From JBDNFP01 sp041689775 (GTDB lineage: Bacteria > Bacteroidota > Bacteroidia > Cytophagales > Spirosomataceae), in the NCBI GenBank assembly GCA_041689775.1, contig JBDNFP010000263.1, positions 1-30,548 on the forward strand: a stretch of 30,548 nt of DNA, written 5' to 3'. Shown piece after piece: positions 1-10,104 of the stretch (position 1 is the first letter of the stretch; the number at the start of each line of letters is the position of its first letter). The notes below the pieces were generated by a model that was not told the origin of the DNA, did not search any database, and saw nothing but the letters and a program-made list of their open reading frames with translations. The position numbers were made by a program, and so were the translations under genes.

Positions 1-219
1 GAGCGGACAATCGGCTGGACGCTCGCTAACCGCAGATGTTCAAGGGATTACCAGAGAAAGGCAGAACACGCAAACGCTTTTATAATCATCGGAAACATCA
101 AAAGACTAGCCCAAAAAATAACTTAAACAGCTTCTAACTCTCAGTACACCCGTAAAATCAATACCGAACCTGGTATTGAACAGGAGAAATCAAGTAATCA
201 ACTTTTTATTGAACAAGTA

Positions 220-534
220 GTGGATCTGGTAGATAAAAATATCCGCGACAACGCTCTAAGCGTAGAGTTTCTCGCGGATCAATGCGCCATGAGCCGGGCT
301 ACTTTTTACCGTAAAATGGAAAGTCTGCTCAATCAACCACCTTCCGTTTTTATCCGTACTTTTCGACTAAAAAAAGCCGCTAAATTATTGCAAAGTGGCA
401 ACTACTACATTGCGGAAGCAGCCTACGAAACCGGATTCAGCAATCCAAAGTATTTCTCAAAGTGCTTCCAAAAAGAGTTCGGGGCAAGCCCGTCGGAGTA
501 TATCAAGACGCTGACGGATGCTAGTCCTAACTAA
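220..534 (+). CDS. AraC-family helix-turn-helix domain, probably a truncated regulator
   Basis: The product is about 104 residues and consists only of an AraC/XylS-type DNA-binding domain. The first helix-turn-helix is around residues 14-45 (SVEFLADQCAMSRATFYRKM) and the second around residues 62-95, ending with the typical AYETGFSNPKYFSKCFQKEFG signature. In Bacteroidota this form is most typical of the C-terminus of hybrid two-component regulators that control nearby susCD loci. The start used is GTG at 220, but homology-like sequence (LFIEQVVDLVDKNI) begins about seven codons earlier, and the frame is open back to a TAA at 124-126. No receiver, kinase or sensor domain can be read between 1 and 220 in any frame. 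I infer a 5'-truncated or nonsense-broken regulator; a free-standing small AraC-like protein is possible. The sulfatase gene follows 64 bases downstream. Confidence 0.6.
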   Translation: MDLVDKNIRDNALSVEFLADQCAMSRATFYRKMESLLNQPPSVFIRTFRLKKAAKLLQSGNYYIAEAAYETGFSNPKYFSKCFQKEFGASPSEYIKTLTDASPN

Positions 535-598
535 TATATTTTACGAAGAAAAGTACTAGCTTTATACCTAAGCCCAACCTTTACCTCTTTTGCAAATC

Positions 599-2035
599 AT
601 GAGTAATTACGTTCGATGGATAATCCTTTTTTTACTCGCAGGCCCAGCGGTTGGGGCTCGCACCCATGCCCAAAAAGTACCCCGCCAGATTATTCTGATT
701 GTGGCCGACGATCTGGGCTGGAAAGACGTTGGCTTTAACGGGTCAAAGTACTACCACACTCCGGTACTGGATTCATTGGCGTCCCTCTCGATGGTTTTTT
801 CGAATGCCTATGCCAATGCGTCCAACTGTGCCCCCAGTCGGGCGTGCCTGATGTCTGGCACTTACTCTCCGCGCCACGGAGTCTATACAGTATCGCCACC
901 CGACCGCGGTAACCCGAAAACCCGAAAACTGATTCCTAGCCCTAACGAAAGCCTATTACCCCCTACGTTTCAAACCTTAGGAAATATTTTCCAAAAAGCG
1001 GGGTTTAAAACGGCGGTGATGGGTAAGTGGCACATCGGAGAAGACCCTACCAAACAAGGCTTTGACGTACACAAGGGAGGCGGTAAGGCCGGACATCCTA
1101 AAAGTTATTTCAGCCCCTACGGTATGGAGTTTTTACCCGACGGCCCTGAGGGCGAGGAGCTCACCGATCGGATTACCGCGGAAGCAATCGGGTTTATGAC
1201 CCAAAATCAAAAGCAGGATTTCTTTCTGTACATTCCTCACTTTGCAATTCACACTCCCTTGCAAGGGAAAAAAGAGCTGGTTAATAAATACAAACATCTC
1301 CCCCCTATTGACGGCCAAGGAAGTAGTGCAGAGTACTCCGCTCTGGTAGAAAACCTCGACCAAAACGTAGGCAAGCTATTACAAGCGGTCAAAAAGCTCA
1401 ACTTAATTGACCCGCTCATTATCTTTTCTTCGGATAACGGGGGCATCGCCAATCTTTCCCGCCAATGGCCATTGCGCGCCGGGAAAGGCTCCTACTACGA
1501 AGGCGGCATCCGGGTTCCTTTTCTGGTAAATCACTTGGCTATCAAACCCGGAGTTTCTGACTACCCCACCCTACTTTTTGATTTGTTCCCAACGCTATGC
1601 GAGTGGTCAGGCATACCAGAACCGACCCACCAGCCTATGGACGGGGTCTCTTTCCGGGAGGTATGGTTAGGAAAAAAACGAGATGATTTATACAAAAGGC
1701 CCTTATATTTCCATTTTCCCTTTTATTTGGAAGCCTACCAAATGGGCGGAGATGACAGCCGCGATGATCTATTCCGAACCCGGCCCGGGAGTGTTGTAAT
1801 TCAGAATAGTTGGAAGCTGCATCACTATTTTGAGGAGGACGCCTGGGAACTTTACGACCTGAAAAATGATCCAGGTGAGAGAATTAACCTGGCAGATTCC
1901 AACCTCTCTAAATTGAATGAGTTAAGGAAAACATTGGAACAATGGAGAGTCAGTTTAATGGCTCCGGTACCAAAAGTACTCAACCCTGCCTACGAACCGG
2001 GGTTTATTCCCAAACCCAAAAAATCCAGTAAGTAA
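599..2035 (+). CDS. secreted sulfatase (formylglycine-dependent)
   Basis: This is a 478-residue sulfatase of the alkaline-phosphatase superfamily that would hydrolyse sulfate esters in the periplasm or outside the cell. A signal peptide spans about residues 1-25 and ends in THAQ. The sulfatase signature CAPSR starts at Cys77, the residue normally matured to formylglycine. Metal and substrate residues are recognisable: Asp37-Asp38 in ADDLGW, Lys143 and His145 in GKWHIG, His218 in IHTP, Asp289-Asn290 in SSDNGG and Lys306 in RAGKGSYYEGG. Length is normal for family S1. I chose the ATG at 599 over an in-frame TTG at 590 because it starts the signal peptide directly. No sulfatase-maturating enzyme is in the window. 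The gene sits between a truncated regulator and a broken susC/susD pair, so it was probably part of a locus for a sulfated glycan. The substrate cannot be told from sequence alone. Confidence 0.93.
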   Translation: MSNYVRWIILFLLAGPAVGARTHAQKVPRQIILIVADDLGWKDVGFNGSKYYHTPVLDSLASLSMVFSNAYANASNCAPSRACLMSGTYSPRHGVYTVSPPDRGNPKTRKLIPSPNESLLPPTFQTLGNIFQKAGFKTAVMGKWHIGEDPTKQGFDVHKGGGKAGHPKSYFSPYGMEFLPDGPEGEELTDRITAEAIGFMTQNQKQDFFLYIPHFAIHTPLQGKKELVNKYKHLPPIDGQGSSAEYSALVENLDQNVGKLLQAVKKLNLIDPLIIFSSDNGGIANLSRQWPLRAGKGSYYEGGIRVPFLVNHLAIKPGVSDYPTLLFDLFPTLCEWSGIPEPTHQPMDGVSFREVWLGKKRDDLYKRPLYFHFPFYLEAYQMGGDDSRDDLFRTRPGSVVIQNSWKLHHYFEEDAWELYDLKNDPGERINLADSNLSKLNELRKTLEQWRVSLMAPVPKVLNPAYEPGFIPKPKKSSK

Positions 2036-2080
2036 TATGAAACCCTGCCAATCAGCAATACATAGGCTTTAAAATTCCAA

Positions 2081-2112
2081 GCGATTCCGGCATCAGTCCG
2101 GAATCGCTTTTT
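2081..2112 (+). terminator. rho-independent terminator after the sulfatase gene
   Basis: A perfect 10-bp stem (GCGATTCCGG at 2081-2090 pairing with CCGGAATCGC at 2098-2107), a 7-base loop and a run of five T. It lies 46 bases past the sulfatase stop and separates that transcript from susC. Confidence 0.85.
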
Positions 2113-2219
2113 ACTTCATTAACTCTCCGCTCTCCCAAAAGACGCTTTTAATTACTAAAAAATACTTTTTGACCCATCTGTATCCCTCCTTTGAGACATT
2201 CGGCACCCTCTCTTCGGCT

Positions 2220-2227
2220 TAGTTTTG
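2220..2227 (+). promoter_or_regulatory. putative Bacteroidota -7 promoter element (TAGTTTTG)
   Basis: TAGTTTTG matches the Bacteroidota -7 consensus TAnnTTTG and lies 42 bases before the susC ATG at 2269. A TTTG at 2190-2193 could be the -33 element, but its 26-base spacing is longer than the usual 19-21. The same 8-mer precedes the second susC at 20327. Confidence 0.5.
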
Positions 2228-2268
2228 TAATCAGTCATTTCCTCAAAACAAAACCCAACTAACCGACT

Positions 2269-5200
2269 ATGAAAAAATTATTACCGTTCATCACCACTTT
2301 CGTGATGGCTGTACTCTTCTTCGGTCCGGATGCCCATGCGCAATCCCAAATACAAGGAAGCGTAGTAGACCAGAACGGCGAAGGCCTGGTAGGTGTGAGT
2401 GTTACCGTGAGAGGTACTACGCGGGGGGTAATTACGAATACCTCCGGAAAGTTCTCCATTAATGCCCGACCTACCGAGGTATTGGTATTCTCGTACATTG
2501 GCTACCAAACCCAGTCAGTAACCGTTGGAAACCAAAGCAGAATTAAAATTATTCTCCAAGACGATACGGCCTTGCTCAGCGAGGTCGTCGTCGTTGGATA
2601 CGGGGTTACGAAAAAAAGTGACCTGACCAGCGCCGTGGGCCAGATAGACGCCAAACAATTGGAAGACCTCCCCACTTCCCGCGTTGACCAAATGCTGCAA
2701 GGCAGGGCCGCGGGCGTGATGGTAACCTCCAATAACGGCGCGCTGGGGGCACGTTCTTCTATCCGGATTCGGGGCGGAAACTCTGTCAACGCCGACAACG
2801 AGCCACTGTACGTTATCGATGGCTTTATCGTGGGTACTGACTTCAATCTCAATAACCTGAACACCAACGACATTGAATCAATCGATGTATTGAAAGATGC
2901 CACGGCTATTTCAATCTACGGTACTCGGGGCGCCAATGGCGTGATCATGATCACCACCAAAACGGGAAAATCGGTTAGCAAAGGGAAGCCACGAGTTTCG
3001 GCTAACTTCTACACCGGTGTGCAGAGTTTAGCGCGCAAAATCAACTACCTTAATGGTCCCGATCGGGTTGCCTTTGGTAAGGAACTGTCCGCTTTTTCGG
3101 GAGAGGCAGACCCTTTCACTGATCCAGCTGAGCAGGGAAATTCTGATTGGCAAGATTTGGTAAGTCAGATTGCCCCAGTCTATAATGGCGATATTTCTAT
3201 CGCCGGTCAGTCGGATGACGTGAGCTATTACATATCGGGTAACTATTTTGACCAGGGGGGTATCCTGAAAGGAACTGGCATCAAGCGCTATAACCTGAGA
3301 ACTAACCTTGACTTTAACTTATCCAAGAACGTTCGGGCCGGTATTCGCCTCAATGGATCATTTACCACCGAAAACAACAACAAAATTGACCTATGGTCGA
3401 TGCGGGAAGTATTAACTGCCTTTCCTACCTACAAAGAAGATGGTAGCTATTGGGATGTCAACACCGTGACCGGCGGAGTGTTGCGCAACCCCGTGGCAGA
3501 CTACGAACTGCGCACTGACTTCACTAATGCCACCAACTTATTGGCCACGGCTTACGTGGAGTTCAACCCATTCAAAAATATAACAATACGCTCCACCATC
3601 GGCCCTAAAATCAACTGGTCGAAACGCAATGAGTTTGACCCCGGAACCTTACCGCAGCGGGCTACCGCCCAAACGGGAGGCTTTGGTAATATCAGCAGTA
3701 GTTTTGAGTACGATATCTTACAGGAAAATACTATCTCCTGGAACAAGGAATTCCACAAGGATAACCGGCTGGATATTCTGGGTGGATTTACCTGGCAAAA
3801 AGGTGCCCGTGAGTCCATGTTTGCCCAAACTCAGGGAATATCAATTGACGCCATTTCTTACGATGACCTGAGCTTAGGCGATCCGCTAACGTACCGAGTT
3901 GGATCAGGATTTAACAATTCGCGCCAACTGGTATCGTGGCTGAGTCGCGCCAACTATGCCTTCAAGAACAGGTATCTATTTACGGTTGTTGGACGAGTCG
4001 ATGGAGCATCCGTTTACTCTGGTTCCAATAATACTTACGCATTCTTCCCCTCTGCGGCGGCCGCCTGGCGGATTATTGAAGAGCCGTTACTGAAAAACCA
4101 GAAGCTTTTCAGTAACCTAAAACTTCGGGCCAGTTACGGTAGTGCCGGTAAAGAATCTATTTCTCCCTACAATACCCTCGCAGTTTTGGACAACAACGTG
4201 CTTATTTTTAACGACACCCAGGCCATTGGTATTCAGCGAGGGCGCCCGGCTAACCCAGATCTGAAATGGGAAACCACCGATCAGCTGGATATAGGACTTG
4301 AATTCGGCTTTCTTAATAACCGCATCACGGGTGAAATCGACTACTACTACAAGAAGACCCGCGACCTGTTATTGGCCCGTCAGATACCTCGTGCTACTGG
4401 TTTTAATACCAAACTGGAAAACATAGGTTCGATCCAGAATCAGGGTTTGGAGTTGATGATTAACAGCGTCAACGTCAACCAGAAAGATTTCCGTTAGGAG
4501 TCTACCCTGACTCTTTCGGGCAACCGCTCCAAGGTATTGAACATCGCCGGCGTCGACGAGATTATTATTTACAGCCTTGAACAAGGAGGACCGGCCGCAA
4601 AGCTCATCGTAGGGCAGCCCGTAGGAGTGTTCACCGGAGTTCAGTATCTGGGTACGTACAAATCACAGGAAGAAATTAACGCTGATGGCGACTTGGGGAT
4701 TCGTCAAGTAATAGGCGGGCCACGCTTTAAGGATGAAAACGGTGACGGAAAAATCAACAACGACGATCACGTAGTAATGGGTAATCCAGAACCCTTATTT
4801 TTCGGAGGTTTTAACAACTCCTTTACCTACAAAAATCTGTCGTTGGATATCTTTCTCCAAGGTACTTTCGGAAACGACATATACAACGAGTTTGCGCAGA
4901 GAGCCTTTTTCGGACGCAGTACTTCCAATGTATACAGTGAGCTAGCAAATCGCTGGACTACCAACAATCCAACCTCCGATATCCCGAGAGCGGGAAGTAT
5001 GGTCAGCATTGCTGATGTGCGCTCCAACTCAGAGCTCATGGAGGATGGCTCACATTTGCGGCTCAAAAACATTAAGATAGGCTACACCATCCCGCTGAAA
5101 AGCAAATCGGTGCGTAATCTATCGGTGTACGCCGTAGGCACCAACCTTTTCCTGGCATCAAGCTTCCGGGGTTACGATCCTGAGGCCAATCGACTTGGAA

Positions 5201-5283
5201 CCAATTCAACCGTTCGTGGTATCATCCGGGGTGAATACCCCAATGCTAAGTCAGTCACATTTGGTGTAAAAGCTAACTTCTAA
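2269..5283 (+). pseudogene. SusC-like TonB-dependent outer-membrane receptor, interrupted by an in-frame TAG
   Basis: This is a full-length SusC/RagA-type gene (1004 codons) with one internal stop, TAG at 4495-4497 (codon 743). The same frame continues without a shift to TAA at 5281-5283. Visible in order are a signal peptide (1-24, ending DAHAQ), a carboxypeptidase-D regulatory-like domain (about 28-98), the TonB-box-like segment EVVVVGYG (105-112), a plug domain (about 113-232) and a beta-barrel ending in an aromatic residue (VKANF). The segment around the stop reads KDFR-stop-ESTLTLSGNRSKV. SusC proteins usually have Trp here (F-x-W-x-T-x-x-x-S), so a TGG to TAG change at base 4496 is the simplest cause. 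Termination would remove the last part of the barrel. TAG is an ordinary terminal stop elsewhere in the window (10104, 17274, 26935), so recoding is unlikely. A sequencing error cannot be excluded. Confidence 0.88.
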
Positions 5284-5294
5284 CCGAAATAATT

Positions 5295-6786
5295 ATGAAA
5301 AAACTACTCATACTTTTTCTCGCACTCAATTTGACGAGCTGTGAGGACTTCCTTTCCGAAAATGTGCGCGGTATTATTTCGCCCAACAACTTTTACAACT
5401 CCGATCAGGAGGCAATTCAAGCCGCCAATGGCCTTTACTTAGGCTTTCGTACCGGCACTACCAAGGTTGGAATGGCCTCACTACTTTCATCTTTTTCGGA
5501 AGTGACGAAATGATGCCGAATCGAATTTTTGGTGGTTTGGCTCCGATCATGGATTATAACCTTACCGAAACCAACTACGCCAATGCTTACGGAATATGGA
5601 CAAATCTGTACGGCGTGGTAGGTGACGCCAACTCGGTAATCGCGAACATGCAGGATAACGAAAAGCTTTCCCCGGCTATCCGTAATCAGGTATTGGGTGA
5701 AGCCTATTTCCTTCGGGCGCTTGCCACTACCATCTTACTTCTTTATGGGGTGACGTACCGTTTTATTTGGATGAACTTCCACTTGACGAAGTAGGTACCT
5801 TGGGGCGTTCACCAGAGGCACAAATTCGAACACAAATGGTGGCTGACCTAAAAACTGCCGAAGGGTTTTTACCCTCATCACACGGTGGCGCCAATCTGGG
5901 TAGAGCTACCCGCTGGGCCGCTAAGTTTCTGAGAGCCCGCTTTTCCTTGTGGCAGAAAGACTGGGCCGGGGCACTCGAAGCCAGTACCGATATCATTACT
6001 AATTCTCCGCACCGGTTGATGCCTAGTTACGAAGAGGTATTTGATATCAAAAACCAATTCAATGAGGAAGCTATCTTTGGATTTGATTACCTAAAAGACA
6101 TCAATAGGAATAGTCAGACCATCACTGATTCATTCAACCCCCGCCTGCGTGACGAGCTTAAGGTTTCTTCCCAGCGTAGTACCTTTGCCTCCCTACTGAC
6201 CGAGCGGGGCGAAGAATTTAATGGCTACGGCCTGGCGGTACCGCTTAACGACTTGATCAATAAATACCCCAAAAATGACCTCAGAAGACCCATGAATTTG
6301 ATGAATAACTATCTGGGATATGACCTACGGTACACCTACCCTAAAAAGAGAACAAATTTCGATTTTGTGGATTCACCCCGAGGAAACCACGGTGAGTGGT
6401 GGATTACCATGCGTCTGGCGCAGGTATATCTTATGGCGGCCGAAGCAGCAAATGAGATAGGTAACCCTACGGCTTATACCTACATCAACCGTATCCGGGA
6501 AAGAGCGTATTTGCCGGCGCAACCAGTGGCCGGCTTGTCACAGGTGAATTTTCGTAAAGCGATCCAGGATGAATATAAGTGGGAGCTGGCCGGTGAGTCA
6601 GAAAGACACTATGACCTTATTCGTTGGGGTATTCTGGTTGAAACAGTCCAAAATGCTAACTACGGAATTTTCAAAGGAAACGTCAACATCAAGCCTCACA
6701 TGGTGAAACTACCCATACCGCAGGAAGAGATTGTTCTAAACCCAGCTTTGTTAGAGTCGGACCCGACCAACAACGGGTACCGGTAA
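5295..6786 (+). pseudogene. SusD/RagB-like outer-membrane lipoprotein with two frameshifts
   Basis: The gene starts 11 bases after the susC stop and is the expected SusD partner. It reads in three frames. The first piece has a lipoprotein signal with lipobox LTSC (Cys16). The second begins FFGSDEMMPNRIFGG. The third begins HYHLTSLWGDVPFYLDEL and runs to the RagB-like C-terminus (KWELAGESERHYDLIRWG). Both breaks are explained by loss of one base in a short homopolymer: T6 to T5 at 5492-5496 and CCC to CC at 5724-5725. Restoring both bases gives a 497-residue protein, normal for SusD. As the sequence stands, translation ends at 5513 after about 72 residues. With the stop in the adjacent susC, this looks like real decay of the pair. 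The lesion types are also those of homopolymer sequencing errors, so raw reads matter. Confidence 0.88.
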
Positions 6787-6807
6787 ACAAGGTTAACCTT
6801 AAAAAGT

Positions 6808-6844
6808 AGTGGGAGGATGGTTAAGTCCATTCTCCCACTTTTTT
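6808..6844. terminator. bidirectional terminator between convergent susD and glutamate dehydrogenase genes
   Basis: A 13-bp stem (AGTGGGAGGATGG at 6808-6820 with CCATTCTCCCACT at 6827-6839, one G-T wobble) has a T run on its right and an A run on its left (6801-6805). It can stop transcription from both sides. Confidence 0.85.
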
Positions 6845-6868
6845 ATGAAATAGAGTTGGCTTGTTTTA

Positions 6869-8293
6869 TCATGGGAAAATACCCAGCATCTGGTAACTAA
6901 GCGCAATTTTCTTGATAGAAATATAAAAAGCAGCCGTCCGCAGATCACCTAACTCGGGCTTGGCGATGAGGGCATCACGCATTTCGTGGTAAGCCAGAAT
7001 CATCGTTTCTTCCAGCCCGGACCGAACGATATCTGCCTCATCAGATCCCTGAGTAATAGACATTCGCTCGTGAAAATCAACGCTTTTCCCGGTCAAGGAC
7101 TCCATTGAATCCAAGATGCGATTATAACTCTTCTCATCCGCCCGCTTATTCATACGTCCAAAACGGACGTTAGAAATATTTTTAAGCCATTCGAAGTAAG
7201 AAACCGTTACACCGCCCGCGTTAAGGTACAGATCAGGAATAATAGCAATACCTTTTGAAAGAAGAATCTCCTCTGCCCTCATGGTTACGGGGCCGTTGGC
7301 TGCCTCGGCGATGACTTTTGCCTTTACATCCGAAGCATTATCCTTGGTTATCTGGTTTTCGAGAGCGGCCGGAATCAGGATATCGCACTCCCAGGTGAGC
7401 ATAGCCTGCGAATTCGCAACATCAGTCGCTCCTGGGAAACCTAAAATTGTACCCTTTTCTTCCCTGTATTTATTCAGGTCCTCAATGTGCAGCCCATTTT
7501 CGTCAAAAACACCGCCGTTATACTCCGCGATACCGATAATTTGGGCACCCTCTTCGTGCAAGAACTTGGCGGAGTGATACCCAACATTACCAAAGCCTTG
7601 GATAATAACCGTTTTACCTTTTAGACCGGTGGTAAGCCCTAATTTCTTGACGTCGTCTTCAAACTTGAAAAATTCGCGCAGCCCGAAAAATACCCCGAGC
7701 CCCGTGGCCTCGGTCCGTCCCCGGATCCCCCCGATCCCGACGGGTTTACCCGTAACGCAACCCATGGCGTTGGTATCACCGTGCTTAAAGGTAGCGTAGG
7801 TATCCGCGATCCAACCCATCTCACGGCCACTGGTGCCGTAGTCCGGAGCCGGTACGTCAGACGCTGGTCCAATCAGATTTTTCTTGATCAACTCGGTAGC
7901 AAAGCGTCGGGTTACTTTCTCCAATACCTTTTCGGGCGTCGTTCGCGGATCAATCTTTACGCCCCCCTTGGCACCGCCAAATGGTACGTTTACCACGGCA
8001 CACTTAAAGGTCATTAATGTAGCGAGAGCCTTCACCTCGTCTTCGGAAACTTCTGAGCTGTACCGGATACCGCCTTTGGTGGGTAATTTGTGCGTACTAT
8101 GTTGCGCCCGGATCCCTTCTATATTCAGAATTTCTCCGTCTACTTCAACGGGGAAAATTACTTTATACACGCTATTGCAATGGCGGATACGTTCCAGCAA
8201 GCCGCTGGGTAATCCGGTATGTTCGGCGGCCTTATTGTAATAGTACAACACGGTGTCAAGAAACTTCTTCCCTTCTTCCAGATGGTCAGACAT
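6869..8293 (-). CDS. glutamate dehydrogenase (Glu/Leu/Phe/Val dehydrogenase family)
   Basis: A 474-residue cytosolic NAD(P)-dependent amino-acid dehydrogenase that interconverts glutamate and 2-oxoglutarate plus ammonium. The N-terminal substrate domain has KGGIRY (Lys73 on) and the active-site loop PFGGAKGG with the catalytic lysine near residue 109, followed by GPASDVPAPD with the conserved aspartate. A Rossmann fold follows, with GFGNVG at 233-238. The motif LYLNAGGVTVSYFEW is typical of the family and helps separate it from leucine dehydrogenase, which is shorter. The sequence is intact. The ATG at 8293 gives the expected N-terminus. The acidic residue at the end of the second Rossmann strand (IGIAEYNGG) would fit NAD preference, but this is a weak inference. 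The gene is transcribed away from the sulfatase gene at 8440, with 146 bases between the two starts, and ends in the shared terminator with the broken susD. Confidence 0.95.
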   Translation of the reverse strand: MSDHLEEGKKFLDTVLYYYNKAAEHTGLPSGLLERIRHCNSVYKVIFPVEVDGEILNIEGIRAQHSTHKLPTKGGIRYSSEVSEDEVKALATLMTFKCAVVNVPFGGAKGGVKIDPRTTPEKVLEKVTRRFATELIKKNLIGPASDVPAPDYGTSGREMGWIADTYATFKHGDTNAMGCVTGKPVGIGGIRGRTEATGLGVFFGLREFFKFEDDVKKLGLTTGLKGKTVIIQGFGNVGYHSAKFLHEEGAQIIGIAEYNGGVFDENGLHIEDLNKYREEKGTILGFPGATDVANSQAMLTWECDILIPAALENQITKDNASDVKAKVIAEAANGPVTMRAEEILLSKGIAIIPDLYLNAGGVTVSYFEWLKNISNVRFGRMNKRADEKSYNRILDSMESLTGKSVDFHERMSITQGSDEADIVRSGLEETMILAYHEMRDALIAKPELGDLRTAAFYISIKKIALSYQMLGIFP

Positions 8294-8439
8294 ACTAGTT
8301 TGGTTTAGATTTAGAATACTGATTTAATCATAATGACCTTTTCTTGAAATTAGAGAAAAAGGTCGAATCATGGTGGCAATTCATACTTTCTTTTGAAGTA
8401 TTCTATCTTTACGAAGCAACCCCTTGCTATCATACGTCG

Positions 8440-10104
8440 ATGAGAACATTTATTTCAGGATTGATCATCACCGCTCTACTTTTTTTTACGGCATCTTGCA
8501 CTACCTCAAAAGAAGAAATTCCGCCCAAACCAAACATCCTTCTCATCGTAGCCGATGACCTGGGCTTTACTGATCTGGGCTGCTACGGAAGTGAAATCAA
8601 AACCCCGCATCTGGATGCGCTAGCGGCGGAAGGAATCCGAAATACCGCCTTTTATACGGCGCCTACTTGCTCCCCTACCCGGTCGATGCTTTTGACAGGT
8701 ATCGACAACCACCGCACGGGTTATGGTACCATGGAAGGTGACCTCGCCCCCAATCAGGTAGGACTAGCCGGATACGAGACTCACCTCAATTTTGACGTGG
8801 TCCCATTTCCTGAATTACTGCAAGCTAACGGCTATCATACTGGTATTGCTGGCAAATGGCATCAGGCATTTCCTCCTTCTGAATCTTTACTATGGCCCGA
8901 TAAACGAGGGTTTGACCGTTCTTTTTGTTTACTACAGGGCGGGGCCGGGCATTTTTCGGATCAACAACCTCTTTTTGCCTTCACTAAAAAAACCCTCTAC
9001 GTAGAGAACGGATCTATCGTAGATAGCCTTCCTTCCGACTTCTATTCCAGTGACTTTTATACCCAAAAGGCAATCGGGTACATCAACGAAAGCAAACAAC
9101 AAAACAAACCTTTTTTTACCTATCTGGCCTTTACCGCTCCTCATTGGCCCTTGCAAGTACCGGATGAGTACCTCGACCTATATGAAGGAAAATACGACGA
9201 GGGCTATGAAGTCTTAGCCCGGAAGCGATTACAAAGAGGAAAAGAGCTTGATATTATTACAGCAACTGCCACGGTCCCTCCATTATCGCCAAACGTGGTA
9301 CCATGGAATGAACTTTCGGTAGCTGAACAACATAAATCTGCCCGTACCATGGAAATATATGCCGCGATGATTGAGCGGCTGGATGCCAACGTTGGCAAAC
9401 TCATCGCTCACTTGAAAGCTACGGGAGAGTATGAAAATACGCTAATCCTGTTCATGGCGGACAACGGCGCCGAAGGAAATGAGATTGGTAACATTAAAGA
9501 TTCCAAGAAATGGATCAGGGAAATATTCGACAATAGCCTGAACAATATGGGGCGTCGGAAGTTCTATGTATATACAGGTCCATCGTGGGCGCAGGTTGGT
9601 ACCTTGCCCTTCAAATTGTACAAGGGTTTTTCGACCGAAGGCGGGGTACGGTGTCCATCCATTATCCGACTTCCCGGCGGCGCAAATCAGGGTAGCATTA
9701 ATCCCGACTATATCTCCGTAAAAGACTTCGCCCCAACCATCTTGGAAGTAGCCGGGGTTCAGCATCCCGGAAGTACCTACAAAAATCGGAAAGTATTTCC
9801 GATGGATGGGACTTCACTCGTCAACTGGTTGAATGGTGAAGAGGAGTCAGCGCATAAGCCCGATGAGGTGCACTGCTGGGAACTGTACGGGCGGCGGGGC
9901 GTTCGGCAAGGGAATTGGAAAGCCGAATGGCAGGATGGTCCCTACGGAAATAATACATGGGAGTTATATAACCTGCAACAGGATCCCGGTGAATTGCGTA
10001 ACCTAAGTACCAAAAATCCTGAAAAATTGAATAAGCTAATCACAGAATGGGACAAGTACGCTCGAAAGTACAAGGTAACCCTACCCAGCCAGCACGTTGG
10101 GTAG
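8440..10104 (+). CDS. sulfatase lipoprotein (AtsA-like arylsulfatase type)
   Basis: A 554-residue sulfatase with signature CSPTR starting at Cys77 (TCSPTRSMLLTGIDNHRTG), the variant found in AtsA-like arylsulfatases. Other conserved parts are PNILLIVADDLG (Asp39-Asp40), AGKWHQ (Lys139, His141), the APHWPLQVP segment and the ADNGAEGNE metal site. I chose the ATG at 8440, not an in-frame ATG at 8344, because it starts a clean lipoprotein signal (residues 1-20) with Cys20 in TASC. The protein is therefore probably membrane-anchored. It differs from the first sulfatase in subfamily, anchoring and length, so it is not a recent duplicate. It has no SusCD partner next to it. The substrate is unknown and the required sulfatase-maturating enzyme must be encoded elsewhere. 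Confidence 0.92.
   Translation: MRTFISGLIITALLFFTASCTTSKEEIPPKPNILLIVADDLGFTDLGCYGSEIKTPHLDALAAEGIRNTAFYTAPTCSPTRSMLLTGIDNHRTGYGTMEGDLAPNQVGLAGYETHLNFDVVPFPELLQANGYHTGIAGKWHQAFPPSESLLWPDKRGFDRSFCLLQGGAGHFSDQQPLFAFTKKTLYVENGSIVDSLPSDFYSSDFYTQKAIGYINESKQQNKPFFTYLAFTAPHWPLQVPDEYLDLYEGKYDEGYEVLARKRLQRGKELDIITATATVPPLSPNVVPWNELSVAEQHKSARTMEIYAAMIERLDANVGKLIAHLKATGEYENTLILFMADNGAEGNEIGNIKDSKKWIREIFDNSLNNMGRRKFYVYTGPSWAQVGTLPFKLYKGFSTEGGVRCPSIIRLPGGANQGSINPDYISVKDFAPTILEVAGVQHPGSTYKNRKVFPMDGTSLVNWLNGEEESAHKPDEVHCWELYGRRGVRQGNWKAEWQDGPYGNNTWELYNLQQDPGELRNLSTKNPEKLNKLITEWDKYARKYKVTLPSQHVG

Noticed and set aside
1..219. Receiver or kinase part of a hybrid two-component regulator
   Set aside because: None of the three forward frames shows receiver or kinase motifs; only a short linker-like stretch from about 199 joins the DNA-binding domain.
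2502..2903. Minus-strand open frame of 133 codons
   Set aside because: It lies opposite the plug region of susC and has biased, non-protein-like composition.
4495..4497. TAG in susC as a recoded sense codon such as pyrrolysine
   Set aside because: TAG ends several normal genes in the window (10104, 17274, 26935), the context is that of a conserved Trp, and the adjacent susD is also broken.
7884..8240. Plus-strand open frame of 118 codons
   Set aside because: It lies opposite the well-conserved N-terminal half of glutamate dehydrogenase.
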